Assembly: GCF_003863965.1 (NCBI RefSeq) | Contig: NZ_RRCN01000001.1 | Coordinates: 434,001 to 498,000, forward strand | Direction: 5' to 3' | DNA length: 64,000 nt | From: Paenibacillus oralis | GTDB lineage: Bacteria; Bacillota; Bacilli; Paenibacillales; Paenibacillaceae | Shown here: positions 42,758 to 52,130 of the stretch, piece by piece | Layout: every line of letters starts with the position of its first letter | How positions within the stretch are numbered: position 1 is the first letter of the stretch | The notes under the pieces: generated by a model | Databases searched by the model: none | The model's input: the letters and a program-made list of their open reading frames with translations, nothing else | What the model was told of the DNA's origin: nothing | Made by a program: the position numbers and the translations under genes

Positions 42758-44230
42758 ATGAAGAAAAACCATTTCCGCAAGTACGCCATCATCCCGCTGC
42801 TAGCGTTGTCGCTGTTAGGACTGCCGCAGGCGGCCGGCGCTGCGGAAAGCAGCGCTGTAACTAATGAAGCGGGCGAAGCGGCCGCAAATTCCGATCTGGT
42901 CGTGCTTGAAGAAGTGCTGGATCTTTTGGACGCGTACAATATCGAAGGGGTGGAAAGAGAACAGTTTTTGGAAAATGCTATCCGGGGAGCGGTTTATTCG
43001 CTTGACGATCCGTACAGCGATTATTTCACCGAGGAAGAGCTGCAAAGCTTTGAAGAAGGCCTGAACCAGGAATATGTCGGGATCGGCGCCACGCTCCGCT
43101 ATACGGGAGATAAACTGTACATTACCGATGTGCTGGAAGGTTCCCCGGCGGCAACCGCCGGTCTGAAACAAAGCGACATTATCACCCTGGTCGACGGGCA
43201 AGCGGTAACCGGCGGCGAAGACATCGCCCGGATTCAAGGCCAGGAGAACACGATCGTAAATATAACGGTGAGCCGCAACGGGCAAAAGCTGAATTTTCCG
43301 ATCAAACGGGCGCATTTCGCCTTGCCTTCCGTGACCGGAATGCTCATCCCTTCCAGTAAGGTCGGCTATATCGCGATTTCTTCCTTTTCCGAAAATGCGG
43401 ATGACGAGTTCGCCGCCGAACTGAGCTCCCTTCGTGAGCAGGGCATCGGGGCCTTGGTGCTCGATTTGCGGGACAATCTCGGCGGCTATGTGGAAGCGGC
43501 CGCAAACATCGCCAAGCATTTTATGAAGGAAGGCGTGCTGATGTACACGGCGGATCAAAGCGGGACGCTTCAGCCGTATACGATCGAGGGCGGTGAAAAT
43601 ATCGGGATGCCCGTCGTCGTGCTTACCAACGAGATGACGGCCAGCGCCTCGGAGATTTTAACGGGCGCTCTGCGCGACAACGGCATCGCCAAGGTCGTCG
43701 GCACGCATACCTACGGCAAAGCGCGTATCCAGAACCTTTTCACCTTATCGAACGGCGGTTCGCTCAAATTAACCGTTCAGCGTTACCTAACGCCTAAACA
43801 GGAGGACTTCAACCACGTCGGTCTCAAGCCGGACATCGAAGTGGGGGGCAGCGCGCCAGCCCAGTTGATCACCGGTTTGTATCAAGCCGGGGTGCGCAAA
43901 ATCGAGCTGAGCGGAAGCCCGGCTTCCCTAACGATTAACGGCGCCTCCTTCGCAGGGTTTGTCGACGTGCTGGAAGACGACGGAAAAATATACGCCCCGG
44001 CCCGGATCCTGGCGGCGCTTGTGCAAGGCGAACCGGCCTGGAACGCCGGCGCGCAGAAGCTGACGATTACGGACGGCAGCGGCAAGACGATAGGTTTTTC
44101 CAAGGCTTCCAAAAGCGTCAAAGTCGTCTATGGCGAATCTTATGTAGAACTGCACGACTTCCAGCAAAAATACCCGGCTCTGGTATGGAGCTACAAGCAA
44201 GGCATCCTGCAATTATCCGTTAAATCCTAA
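42758..44230 (+). CDS. S41 family carboxy-terminal processing protease with Cu-amine-oxidase-N-type domain
   Basis: 490 residues. Signal peptide 1-29, helical N-terminal part with SLDDPYSDYF (81-90), PDZ (about 103-180), then the protease core with Ser296 (TASASEI), Lys321 and Gln325 spaced as in CtpB. Residues about 390-490 resemble the copper amine oxidase N-terminal-like domain common in Paenibacillus surface proteins (INGASFAGFVDVLEDDGKIYAPARIL). Secreted or wall-associated; it processes protein C-termini. Followed by a strong terminator. Confidence 0.9.
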   Translation: MKKNHFRKYAIIPLLALSLLGLPQAAGAAESSAVTNEAGEAAANSDLVVLEEVLDLLDAYNIEGVEREQFLENAIRGAVYSLDDPYSDYFTEEELQSFEEGLNQEYVGIGATLRYTGDKLYITDVLEGSPAATAGLKQSDIITLVDGQAVTGGEDIARIQGQENTIVNITVSRNGQKLNFPIKRAHFALPSVTGMLIPSSKVGYIAISSFSENADDEFAAELSSLREQGIGALVLDLRDNLGGYVEAAANIAKHFMKEGVLMYTADQSGTLQPYTIEGGENIGMPVVVLTNEMTASASEILTGALRDNGIAKVVGTHTYGKARIQNLFTLSNGGSLKLTVQRYLTPKQEDFNHVGLKPDIEVGGSAPAQLITGLYQAGVRKIELSGSPASLTINGASFAGFVDVLEDDGKIYAPARILAALVQGEPAWNAGAQKLTITDGSGKTIGFSKASKSVKVVYGESYVELHDFQQKYPALVWSYKQGILQLSVKS

Positions 44231-44241
44231 ATTCCAGATGC

Positions 44242-44280
44242 AAAAAGCCTGCGGACATGATGTGTTCCGCAGGCTTTTTT
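44242..44280 (+). terminator. Terminator after the S41 protease gene
   Basis: Stem AAAAAGCCTGCGGA / TCCGCAGGCTTTTT with a short loop; T-run on the plus strand and a complementary A-run before it, so it may serve the convergent fruA as well. Confidence 0.85.
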
Positions 44281-44336
44281 CGTTTGCCGGATATGCCCTA
44301 AGACAATCCTTTTTCGCTATAACGTTATTATCCGTC

Positions 44337-46325
44337 TTACTTCTCCGCCAAAGTTTTCTTCCATACCCCAAGAACGAGTGCGGAAACGACCGAGCCGATC
44401 AGCACCGCCAGCAGGAACAGCAGGGCATGGTTGGCAAGAACGGCGACGAAAATACCGCCGTGCGGCGCAGGAACATTGATTTGCCACAGCTGCGTCAGCC
44501 CGCCCGCGATCGCCGAACCGAGAATACAGGAGGTCAGGACGCGCATCGGATCCGAAGCGGCAAATGGAATGGCGCCTTCCGTAATAAAGGAGAGGCCAAG
44601 CACATAGTTCGTTACCCCGGATTTGCGCTCCTGCTCCGTAAATTTGCCTTTGAAAAACGTTGTGGCCAAAGCAATCGCCAGCGGCGGAACCATCCCGCCG
44701 GCCATAACGGCCGCCATCATCGCCCCGTTGGTATTTCCGCTCGACGTGAACACCCCGATGGCGAAAGCATAAGCGGCTTTGTTGAAAGGTCCACCCATAT
44801 CGATGGCCATCATGCCGCCAAGAATAAGGCCGAGAATCACCATGTTTCCGGTACCCAGAGAATTCAGCACATCGATAAGCCCCGTGTTAATCCAACTGAA
44901 GATCGGATCGACAATGTAGAACATGATGGAGCCGGCGATCAAAAGACCGAATATCGGATACAGCAGGATAGGCTTGAGTCCATCCAGCGTTTTCGGCAGC
45001 CCGGCAAAAACCTTACGCAGCAAGATAACGACATACCCGGCCAGGAAACCTGCCGCAAGCCCGCCAAGGAAGCCGGCGTTGGCGTTGACGGCCATCAGAC
45101 CGCCGACCATCCCGGGCATCAGGGCCGGGCGGTCACCGATGCTGAATGCGATGAAGCCGGCCAAAATCGGAATCAGGAAATGAAAAGCTCCGTTTCCGCC
45201 GCCGATCGTTTGCAGCAGTTGGAACAGGGGGCTGTTCTCCCCGGCCACCTGCTCGATCAGGAACGAGACAGCAAGCAAAATCCCGCCGCCGACGACAAAC
45301 GGCAGCATATGGGAAATCCCGCTCATCAAGTCTTTGTAAATTTTGCTGCGTCCGCTCTGGCCTTCGTTTCCGTTATCCGCAGCTTTGGCGCCTTGGTCGC
45401 GGTAGATCGGCGCATCGCCGTTCACCGCTTTGCGGATCAGTTCCTCAGGCTTGCGGATGCCGTCGCTAACCGGTCTTTGCAGGACCGGCTTCCCTTCGAA
45501 CCGCGCCATCTCCACATTTTTGTCCGCCGCTACGATAACGCCTTGGGCGCGGCGAATTTCATCGGCGGTAAGCACGTTTTGCGCGCCCTCCGAGCCGTTG
45601 GTTTCGACGCGGATGGCAATCCCCATCTCGCGGGCTCTTTTCTTCAGCGCATCTTCGGCCATGAACGTATGCGCAATCCCCGTCGGGCAAGCGGTAACGG
45701 CGACAACAAACGGCTCCGCGTCCGCCGGACCGCCGCCGCGGACGGCTGCCGGTCCTTCCTTCTTCGCTGCATCCCCGCCGGTCCCGTTTGCGTTCGCATT
45801 CGTGCTGCTCGCCTTTTTCGCGCTTGCGTCCGCTCCGGCCGAGCCTTCCGCCTGTTTGGCCGCTTCTTCCTCGGCCTGTTTGGCGTCAAACAGCGCCGCC
45901 ACTTCGTCCGGCGTTTTCGCCTCCTTCAACTTGGCGATGAAGTCGCTGTCAATCAGCAGCCGCGAGAGCGCGGCAAGCGTACGAAGATGGGTATTTCCCG
46001 CGCCTTCCGGAGCGGCGATCATAAAGAACAAATAAGCAGGCTCTCCGTCCAGGGCATCGTAATCGACCCCTTGGCTACTTTTACCGAACACGACGGTCGG
46101 CTCGTTCACCGCAGCGGTTTTGGCATGGGGCATGGCGATCCCCCCGCCGATCCCAGTGCTCGCCTGCTCCTCGCGCTTCAGAATCGCTTCCTTGAACTTC
46201 ACCGGGTCGTTGATTCTGCCGCTGGCCGCGAGGCTGGCGATCAGCTCGTCGATCGCCGCCTCTTTGCTGGGCGCCCGCAAATCCATAATCATTGTTTCTT
46301 TAATCATCAGGTCTGTAATTCTCAT
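44337..46325 (-). CDS. fruA: PTS fructose transporter subunit IIABC
   Basis: 662 residues from ATG 46325 (AGGGAG upstream). EIIA at 1-150 with the phospho-His in GGIAMPHAKT; a linker of charged Ala/Glu/Lys-rich sequence (about 150-205); EIIB about 210-310 with the phospho-Cys in VTACPTGIAHTF; EIIC about 330-660 with eight or more membrane spans. Takes up fructose and releases fructose-1-phosphate. Last gene of fruR-fruK-fruA. Confidence 0.94.
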   Translation of the reverse strand: MRITDLMIKETMIMDLRAPSKEAAIDELIASLAASGRINDPVKFKEAILKREEQASTGIGGGIAMPHAKTAAVNEPTVVFGKSSQGVDYDALDGEPAYLFFMIAAPEGAGNTHLRTLAALSRLLIDSDFIAKLKEAKTPDEVAALFDAKQAEEEAAKQAEGSAGADASAKKASSTNANANGTGGDAAKKEGPAAVRGGGPADAEPFVVAVTACPTGIAHTFMAEDALKKRAREMGIAIRVETNGSEGAQNVLTADEIRRAQGVIVAADKNVEMARFEGKPVLQRPVSDGIRKPEELIRKAVNGDAPIYRDQGAKAADNGNEGQSGRSKIYKDLMSGISHMLPFVVGGGILLAVSFLIEQVAGENSPLFQLLQTIGGGNGAFHFLIPILAGFIAFSIGDRPALMPGMVGGLMAVNANAGFLGGLAAGFLAGYVVILLRKVFAGLPKTLDGLKPILLYPIFGLLIAGSIMFYIVDPIFSWINTGLIDVLNSLGTGNMVILGLILGGMMAIDMGGPFNKAAYAFAIGVFTSSGNTNGAMMAAVMAGGMVPPLAIALATTFFKGKFTEQERKSGVTNYVLGLSFITEGAIPFAASDPMRVLTSCILGSAIAGGLTQLWQINVPAPHGGIFVAVLANHALLFLLAVLIGSVVSALVLGVWKKTLAEK

Positions 46326-46376
46326 GATACTCACTCCCTATAAAAGGTTGTTCAAAAAGTTCGCTTTTGAAGATAT

Positions 46377-47291
46377 CTAAAACCAACGGGAAATTTCCAC
46401 CTGCGGCCGCAGTTGATCGATCCGCTCCCGCGTCGCCAGGTCATCGGAAAACGCTGTCGCGCTTCCCGAAGCGACGCCCGTGCGGAATGCCTCAAGGGCG
46501 TCTCCTCCCAGCGCAAGCGTGCCGACGAATCCAGCGACCATCGAATCCCCGGCTCCGACCGAGTTCCGGACTTGGCCGGACGGAACGTTCGCGTAGTAAA
46601 CTTCCTCTCCGGTAATGAAGAAAGCTCCATCACCCGCCATCGATATCAGAACATGGCGCGGGCCCTCTTGAAGCAGCTTTCGGCCGTAAGCGATAATCTG
46701 TTCCTTGGATTCAAGCGTTACGCCAAACAAATCGGCCAATTCATGATGATTCGGTTTGATCAGCAGCGGCCGGTTGGCAAGCGCCTGTTTTAACGGTTCC
46801 CCGGTCGTGTCGATAATGAAATCGGCGCCGGTCTCCGTACAAACGCCGATGATCCGCTGATAGAAATCGGCATCCAGCGACGAAGGAATGCTGCCGGACA
46901 GGACCACAACATCATTTTGCCTTAGCGCCGACAGCTTACGCATCAAAGCTTCCTCTTCCTCTGGACGAATCTCTGGCCCTTGGCCGTTGATTTCCGTCTC
47001 CTGCCCATGCTTCAGCTTGATATTAATCCGCGTATCGCCTTCGACATGTACAAAATCGGTCCGAACCGCTTCCTTGCGCAGCAGATCTTCAATATGGCGG
47101 CCGGTAAATCCGCCCAGGAAGCCAATCGCCGTATTCTCGGCGCCAAGCCGGTTCAGCACGCGCGATACGTTGATTCCTTTCCCTCCGGGAAGCTTTAAGT
47201 CCCGGCTCATCCGGTTTAAACCGCCCAGCTTCAAATCCTCCACTTCCACGACATAATCGATGGAAGGGTTAAGCGTTACAGTATAGATCAT
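46377..47291 (-). CDS. fruK: 1-phosphofructokinase
   Basis: 304 residues, PfkB family: TLNPSIDYVVEV, LPGGKGINVSRVLNRLG (glycine-rich sugar site) and NSVGAGDSMVAGFVG with the catalytic Asp. Converts fructose-1-phosphate to fructose-1,6-bisphosphate. Starts 3 nt from the fruR stop, so the operon is tightly coupled. Confidence 0.95.
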   Translation of the reverse strand: MIYTVTLNPSIDYVVEVEDLKLGGLNRMSRDLKLPGGKGINVSRVLNRLGAENTAIGFLGGFTGRHIEDLLRKEAVRTDFVHVEGDTRINIKLKHGQETEINGQGPEIRPEEEEALMRKLSALRQNDVVVLSGSIPSSLDADFYQRIIGVCTETGADFIIDTTGEPLKQALANRPLLIKPNHHELADLFGVTLESKEQIIAYGRKLLQEGPRHVLISMAGDGAFFITGEEVYYANVPSGQVRNSVGAGDSMVAGFVGTLALGGDALEAFRTGVASGSATAFSDDLATRERIDQLRPQVEISRWF

Positions 47292-47293
47292 GG

Positions 47294-48040
47294 TTATCCC
47301 TCGATTACTTTAGTTTTCTCGGTGATTGGTCCGCGCCAAGCGTCGGGCAGCGACTCGGTGATTAGAATCGCTTCCTCCAAATCGAATAATTTGGCGAAAG
47401 TGATGTCTCCGATTTTGCTGGAGTCGGCCAGCACGTAGGTGCGTCCGGACAGCTGATGAGCCCGCCTTTTTATAATGGCCTCTTCCGGATCAGGCGTTGT
47501 ATACCCCATCCCCGCGTCAACTCCGTTCGTCCCCAGAAAGCACTTGTCAAACCGGAAATTGTCCAGGTTTTGCAGCGCCATGCTGCCGATCACGGCTTTA
47601 GTATGCATTTTCATCATCCCGCCTAATAAATAGCTTCTGATGTTTTTGCTGACGAGCGCTTCGACATGTGACAAACCGTTCGTAACAACTGTGATATCTT
47701 TTGCTTCAATAAAAGGGATCATCGCCAGCGTCGTCGTTCCGGCGTCCAGATAGATGCATTCCCCGTCCACAAGCTGTTCGGCCGCCAGACGAGCGATGGC
47801 ATGTTTTTGTTGAACGTTTTTGAACGTTTTCTCCTCAATACCCGGCTCCCAGCTCTTCTGATTGACCAATGTGGCGCCCCCGTGGACCCGCTTGAGCAGA
47901 TTCCGGTTTTCAAGATCGACAAGATCACGGCGAACCGTAGATTCCGAAGCATCCAGCAGTTCGACCAACTCCTGAAGTTTAACGACACCCCGTTCCTGTA
48001 AGCGCTTCATAATCAAGTCGTATCTTTCTTCTGTAAGCAT
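47294..48040 (-). CDS. fruR: DeoR-family fructose operon repressor
   Basis: 248 residues from ATG 48040, with AGGTG upstream; earlier GTG/ATG codons lie on the ribosome site. N-terminal HTH (LTEERYDLIMKRL, then LQELVELLDASESTVRRDLVDLE), then the DeoR effector domain (YLDAGTTTLAMIPFIE, VVTNGLSHV, GMMKMHTKAVIGSMA). It should bind the direct repeats upstream and release with fructose-1-phosphate. Confidence 0.93.
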   Translation of the reverse strand: MLTEERYDLIMKRLQERGVVKLQELVELLDASESTVRRDLVDLENRNLLKRVHGGATLVNQKSWEPGIEEKTFKNVQQKHAIARLAAEQLVDGECIYLDAGTTTLAMIPFIEAKDITVVTNGLSHVEALVSKNIRSYLLGGMMKMHTKAVIGSMALQNLDNFRFDKCFLGTNGVDAGMGYTTPDPEEAIIKRRAHQLSGRTYVLADSSKIGDITFAKLFDLEEAILITESLPDAWRGPITEKTKVIEG

Positions 48041-48062
48041 TTTCATCACCTATCCGTTTCTT

Positions 48063-48124
48063 ATAGTATCATAAAATCAGCAAAAATCAATTAAAATATT
48101 TCATAAACATTCAATTTCATTCAA
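48063..48124 (-). promoter_or_regulatory. fru operon promoter with putative FruR operator repeats
   Basis: Minus-strand TTGATT (48090-48085), 16-bp spacer, TACTAT (48068-48063). Upstream, TTGAATG occurs twice with a 10-bp period (48124-48118 and 48114-48108), a spacing that puts both on one face of the helix. These are candidate autoregulatory sites. Confidence 0.5.
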
Positions 48125-48189
48125 CGTCTGTCATTAATACTTCATAATTAAGCATAGCGAATCATCGGAGCAAATGGGAGTCTTAAACT

Positions 48190-48357
48190 GTGTGGAGTCG
48201 TTTGGGGTACGAGGAAGGTTTGAAGGAAGGTTTGAAGGAAGGTTTGGAGAAGGCGGCGATCAATATGCTTCGCGAGGGAATGGAGACATCGCTGGTGGCC
48301 AAAGTTACGGGGCTGTCCGAAGAGCAGCTCGCGAAGCTGAAGAAGCAAACAAACTAG
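48190..48357 (+). pseudogene. C-terminal remnant of an Rpn/PD-(D/E)xK transposase-family nuclease
   Basis: A 55-codon frame from GTG 48190: YEEGLKEGLKEGLEKAAI then MLREGMETSLVAKVTGLSEEQLAKLKK. The repeated EGLKEG heptads and the C-terminal helix are the usual tail of Rpn-family recombination-promoting nuclease-like proteins. The nuclease domain is missing, so this is a leftover; the exact 12-base repeat coding GLKE shows slippage-prone DNA. Confidence 0.7.
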
Positions 48358-48389
48358 GAGATAAGGCGTCTAACTAGAATGTATTAGAG

Positions 48390-48600
48390 GTAAATATTAC
48401 CCATATTTGACCATTTTTCCCTGGACGCATACAAATAGCGGTAAAAAACGGCTCTATTTCCCCAACTCCCTCGGAAAAACGGCCATTGATCCGCCACACC
48501 AGGAAAATAACGCCCAAAAGTTTCGCTATTTTCGCCGGCTCCCCCAAGTTTTAGGAAATAACGCCCTTTTTTACCGCTATTTTTCGAACTTACACACCCC
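48390..48600. repeat. Intergenic motif-rich island (AAATAGCGG type), second copy
   Basis: No gene between 48,358 and 48,778. The first part carries AAATAGCGGT near 48,430, CTATTTCCC, GGAAAATAACGCCC, TTTCGCTATTTTCG, GGAAATAACGCCC and ACCGCTATTTTT. The motif set is shared with 15,540-15,798. Several pairs are inverted, so stems could form. Confidence 0.5.
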
Positions 48601-48635
48601 GCATGCGTGTTTAGCAGCCCGTTGTACAGCAGCTA

Positions 48636-48699
48636 TTGTTCATTAGCTAGGTTGTTCATTAGCTAGGTTGTTCATTAGCTAGGTTGTTCATCAGCTAGG
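48636..48699 (+). repeat. 16-bp tandem repeat, four copies
   Basis: Unit TTGTTCATTAGCTAGG, three identical copies and a fourth with one change (CATC). It is followed to about 48,775 by a looser series of CAGCAGCCAG-like motifs. No coding sense. Confidence 0.8.
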
Positions 48700-48778
48700 C
48701 TATTCAGCAGCCAGCCTTTGTTTAGCAGCCCGAGTTCAGCAGCCAGCTGTTTGGCAGCCAGCCGCTAAGCCCAGACGC

Positions 48779-49093
48779 CTATTTGCCGCCCGCTTGCCCC
48801 GTTTCCGCATGATTATGATTGTCCTTGACCTTCTGGAGCACGAAATAGGCGCAGCCAAAATTGCAATATTCGTTAATATAGTCCGTAATCCCGGAAAAAG
48901 CGGTATCCCGGTTCGCTTTCGGATGATTGTCCCGCAGGAAACCTTTCAGGCGGAGCTTCTCGTACCCCCAATCCCCGATAATGTAATCGTAACGGTCCAA
49001 AACCTCGCTGTATCTTTGCTTGAAGGCTTCAGGGTCCCAGGCGTTTTTGTAGTTCTGAATCAGTTCGTAGGTTCTTCCGCCGATTTGAATCAA
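48779..49093 (-). CDS. yutD: YutD family protein
   Basis: 104 residues, TTG start at 49093 with AAGGAGG upstream. Family text: YELIQNYKNAWDPEAFKQRYSEVLDRYDYIIGDWGYEKLRLKGF is conserved in layout (cited in parts: NAWDPEAFKQRY, YIVGDWG-like, LRLKGF), with two Cys near the end (EYCNFGCAYF). Function unknown; commonly beside lipA in Bacilli, as here. Confidence 0.92.
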   Translation of the reverse strand: MIQIGGRTYELIQNYKNAWDPEAFKQRYSEVLDRYDYIIGDWGYEKLRLKGFLRDNHPKANRDTAFSGITDYINEYCNFGCAYFVLQKVKDNHNHAETGQAGGK

Positions 49094-49121
49094 GGGTGTT
49101 TCCTCCTTAAATCAGCTTAAA

Positions 49122-50021
49122 TTAGGATGATGTTGAAACGCCTTCTTCCTTGCGGCTCTTGGCCGATTTCACCTGCTCATGCGCATGATAGGAGCTGCGG
49201 ACCAGCGGTCCGGATTCGACGTGGCTGAATCCCCGCTTCATGCCCTCCTCCTTTAAAGCCGCAAATTGTTCGGGCGTATAATATTTCTCTACCCGCAAAT
49301 GCTGAGGGGTAGGCTGCAAATATTGGCCGATCGTCAAAATATCGCAATCAACGGCGCGCAGATCGTCCATCGCCTGCAGGATTTCTTCCCATTCCTCACC
49401 GACGCCGAGCATGATGCTCGATTTCGTAGGGATATCCGGTTTCATCGTTTTGGCACGCTGCAACAGTTCAAGGGAACGGCGATATTTCGCCTTTGCCCGC
49501 ACCCGGTCGGACAACCGTTCCACCGTTTCAATATTGTGATTGAGGATGTCAGGCTTCGCTTCCATGACGATGCGAAGCGCTTCCTCATCCCCCTGAAAGT
49601 CGGGAATCAGCACTTCGACGCTGCAAAAAGGCAAGCGCGCGCGAATCGCCGCAATAGTCCCGGCAAAAATGCCGGCTCCCCCATCGCGCAAATCGTCGCG
49701 GGCCACGCTGGTGACGACGCAGTGGCGCAGATTCATCTTCTCCGCCGCTTCGGCCACCCGCTCCGGCTCCTGCAGATCGAGCTCGGTGGGCATACCGGTA
49801 TTCACCGCGCAGAAACGGCAAGCCCGGGTGCAAATATCCCCCAAAATCATGAACGTTGCGGTACGGTTCGCCCAGCATTCATATATGTTCGGACACCGCG
49901 CTTCCTCGCACACGGTATGTAACGTTTTGGAACGCATCATGTTTTTAATGTCCTGGTAATTATCGCCGGTTGTCAGCTTGATTCGGATCCAATCCGGTTT
50001 AGGTTGGAGTTGTTTAGCCAA
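49122..50021 (-). CDS. lipA: Lipoyl synthase
   Basis: 299 residues, TTG start at 50021 with AAGAAGG upstream. Auxiliary cluster cysteines in [13 protein letters not shown]; radical-[11 protein letters not shown]; then [15 protein letters not shown] and HNIETVERL. Inserts two sulphurs into octanoyl groups to make lipoate on dehydrogenase complexes. Followed by yutD with 28 nt between. Confidence 0.96.
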   Translation of the reverse strand: MAKQLQPKPDWIRIKLTTGDNYQDIKNMMRSKTLHTVCEEARCPNIYECWANRTATFMILGDICTRACRFCAVNTGMPTELDLQEPERVAEAAEKMNLRHCVVTSVARDDLRDGGAGIFAGTIAAIRARLPFCSVEVLIPDFQGDEEALRIVMEAKPDILNHNIETVERLSDRVRAKAKYRRSLELLQRAKTMKPDIPTKSSIMLGVGEEWEEILQAMDDLRAVDCDILTIGQYLQPTPQHLRVEKYYTPEQFAALKEEGMKRGFSHVESGPLVRSSYHAHEQVKSAKSRKEEGVSTSS

Positions 50022-50065
50022 AGCAACAGACCTTCTTTCTTTTGAAATAAGCCGTAGCGGTCTTT

Positions 50066-50071
50066 ATTATA
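50066..50071 (-). promoter_or_regulatory. Extended -10 promoter of lipA-yutD
   Basis: Minus-strand TGGTATAAT gives an extended -10 about 45 bp before the lipA start; no good -35 box is present, as is usual for this promoter type. Confidence 0.5.
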
Positions 50072-50168
50072 CCATGAATCGGCAGGAAAAACCTACGAAT
50101 GGAATAAAAACACAACATTTGCCTCAAGCTAAGAAACGTTCAGCTAACCCGTAAGGAGGAAGAATTAC

Positions 50169-51224
50169 GTGAAGTCTCATTCGCTCTCCTGCAGCAAATA
50201 TCTTCGATGCATGATTTGCGTGGCAATCCTTTCGTCTTTGTGGACGATTCCCGAATTTGGAGCCGCTTATGCCGAAGCGCCGGGCACGACTGCCGCCGGT
50301 TCCGCCAAAAACGTGTACGATCTGCGCCGCAGCCTGTACGAAGAAATGGAAATCCTGACCCAGATCCCTTGGTACTGGCTGGCAGCGGTAGACCAATATG
50401 AACGCACCATCACACCGCGAAAAAAACAGCAGGAAGAAGAACGTCTGACCGGGATTCGTTTTAAGGAAGCTTTTTGGGCCGGGCTGCTTAACCCGGATCC
50501 GGAAGACCGGAACCCGGCGACGATCGGATTATTCGGGGGCATCGGCAAGGACGCGACATCCGACGGCGCCGCTGACCCGAAGAACGACCGGGACGCTTTG
50601 TTTACTATGGCCTCTTATTTGCTTGGCTTCGGCTACAATGAAGACGATTTCCGCATCGCCTTATGGCGTTATTATCAGAACGATTCAGCCGTGGAGCGGA
50701 TCCGGCAGTTCGCCAAGCTGTACAAAACGTTAGGGAAACTGGACCTGTCCGACAGCGCCTTTCCGCTGCCGCTTCACAGCACCTATACATACCGTGATAC
50801 CTGGGGAGACCGGCGGGGATGGGGGGGCGTCCGGATTCACGAAGGCACCGACCTGTTTGCCCCGATGGGCCTGACCGTTCGCAGCGTCTGCTACGGCATC
50901 GTCGAAACGAAGGGCTGGAACCCTTATGGCGGATGGCGTATCGGAATCCGCGACACTTACAACCGCTATCATTACTACGCACACCTGCAAGGCTATGCGA
51001 AAGGGGTTGAAGTCGGCCATATCGTCAAACCGGGGCAAACCATCGGTTGGGTTGGCAGCAGCGGTTACGGGCCGCCCGGAACGTCGGGCAAATTCCCCCC
51101 GCATCTCCATTACGGCATCTACCGCGATACAGGCAGCGCGGACTGGGCGTTTGATCCTTATCCTTTACTCAAAAAATGGGAACACGCCGAAGCGGCGAAA
51201 AAAAACAAAAGGGCCGGCTCCTAA
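50169..51224 (+). CDS. lytH: M23 peptidase, LytH-like sporulation endopeptidase
   Basis: 351 residues, GTG start at 50169 behind AAGGAGGAAG. Signal peptide 1-36, a helical central part (about 45-195), and a LytM/M23 domain at about 210-340 with VRIHEGTDLFAP, YYAHLQGY and PHLHYGIYRDTG, the zinc-binding set. In Bacillus LytH trims L-Ala-D-Glu peptides in the spore cortex; its location next to lipA, yutD and yunB supports this identity. A terminator hairpin overlaps the stop codon. Confidence 0.85.
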   Translation: MKSHSLSCSKYLRCMICVAILSSLWTIPEFGAAYAEAPGTTAAGSAKNVYDLRRSLYEEMEILTQIPWYWLAAVDQYERTITPRKKQQEEERLTGIRFKEAFWAGLLNPDPEDRNPATIGLFGGIGKDATSDGAADPKNDRDALFTMASYLLGFGYNEDDFRIALWRYYQNDSAVERIRQFAKLYKTLGKLDLSDSAFPLPLHSTYTYRDTWGDRRGWGGVRIHEGTDLFAPMGLTVRSVCYGIVETKGWNPYGGWRIGIRDTYNRYHYYAHLQGYAKGVEVGHIVKPGQTIGWVGSSGYGPPGTSGKFPPHLHYGIYRDTGSADWAFDPYPLLKKWEHAEAAKKNKRAGS

Positions 51225-51244
51225 ACAAGGAGCGGCCCTTTTTA
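51209..51244 (+). terminator. Terminator overlapping the lytH stop codon
   Basis: Stem AAGGGCCGGCTCCT / AGGAGCGGCCCTT followed by five T. The TAA at 51222-51224 lies in the loop, so the last ribosome sits on the hairpin. The convergent yunB ends at 51258. Confidence 0.85.
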
Positions 51245-51257
51245 TTGCAAATTCGAA

Positions 51258-52130
51258 TCAGTGAGAAGACGTGTTATTGCCTGCGTTCTGGCCCATATTT
51301 TCCGCCGGTTCCTGAGGGGCGTCCGACTCGTCCGGATTCGCTTCGGGCAACGCGTCATTCCCCGGTCCGGAGTTCAGTCCGTCCGGCAGTTGCTGTTCCA
51401 GCTTCTCCTCCGTTCCCGGCAGCGACGGCAAAGCGATATTCGGTGCGTTTGCCTGACTTTCTCCGACCGGATTGCCCTTGCTGTCATAATAATACATCGG
51501 CACATCTCCGACGACAAGCAAATAGGAAACCGGGATTTCCGTTTCCACGACCTGCGATTGCATATCGAAGGGAACGACAACGGCCAGCTCCGTTTTTACC
51601 CGCAAAAACACCTCCACCAGGATCATGTTGATCCCCGCATCCTGCCGGCGCGTATTCAAATCGACCTTGACGTCGCCTTTCGGTTCGATTTTAATAGGAA
51701 TACTGGGCCCAAACGAGGCGAGAATGGGACTTCCCAACGCCTGGCCGAGAGGAATATGTTCCGACAGTCTGGACACGTCTTCCAGCGTACTTCTTACCGT
51801 CTGGATCGTCTCGGACGTAACCTTCATGTGCGCGGAATAGTTCAGCATAAATCCGGTGATTTTCCCGGAATCATCGGTTTTCCAATCGATCAAGTCCTCG
51901 ACCTGCTGCTCGTTTGCCACCTGGGCGGCGATGGCGTCATTAATCGAGTCGGTCGCAATTTGCTTTACCCGGATTTGGGCCAAGTGAATGATCGGCTCCC
52001 GCATATGCTTTTCAACATATTGAAAAAATTCAAAAACGGCAAACACGGCGATCACCAAGACGACGATCCATAGCGTCCGCCTGCTTCGCGGTCTTCTTCT
52101 CCGGCTTTTCCAGCCGCGTCGTATTCGCAT
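51258..52130 (-). CDS. yunB: Sporulation protein YunB
   Basis: 290 residues from ATG 52130 (AAGGGGG upstream). A basic N-terminus (RRRRPRSRR), one membrane helix (about 20-38), then YVEKHMREPIIHLAQIRVKQIATDSIN and later VKVDLNTRRQDAGINMILVEVFLRV, IPVSYLLVVGDVPMYYY, all YunB-like. A Pro/Glu/Asn-rich tail of about 60 residues is extra. Sporulation-linked function in Bacillus, made in the mother cell. Convergent with lytH. Confidence 0.88.
   Translation of the reverse strand: MRIRRGWKSRRRRPRSRRTLWIVVLVIAVFAVFEFFQYVEKHMREPIIHLAQIRVKQIATDSINDAIAAQVANEQQVEDLIDWKTDDSGKITGFMLNYSAHMKVTSETIQTVRSTLEDVSRLSEHIPLGQALGSPILASFGPSIPIKIEPKGDVKVDLNTRRQDAGINMILVEVFLRVKTELAVVVPFDMQSQVVETEIPVSYLLVVGDVPMYYYDSKGNPVGESQANAPNIALPSLPGTEEKLEQQLPDGLNSGPGNDALPEANPDESDAPQEPAENMGQNAGNNTSSH

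Noticed and set aside
44238..46343. 701-codon plus-strand frame opposite fruA
   Set aside because: It is antisense to a clear EIIABC gene, is rich in Arg/His/Gln as expected from reversed GC-rich codons, and has no domain.
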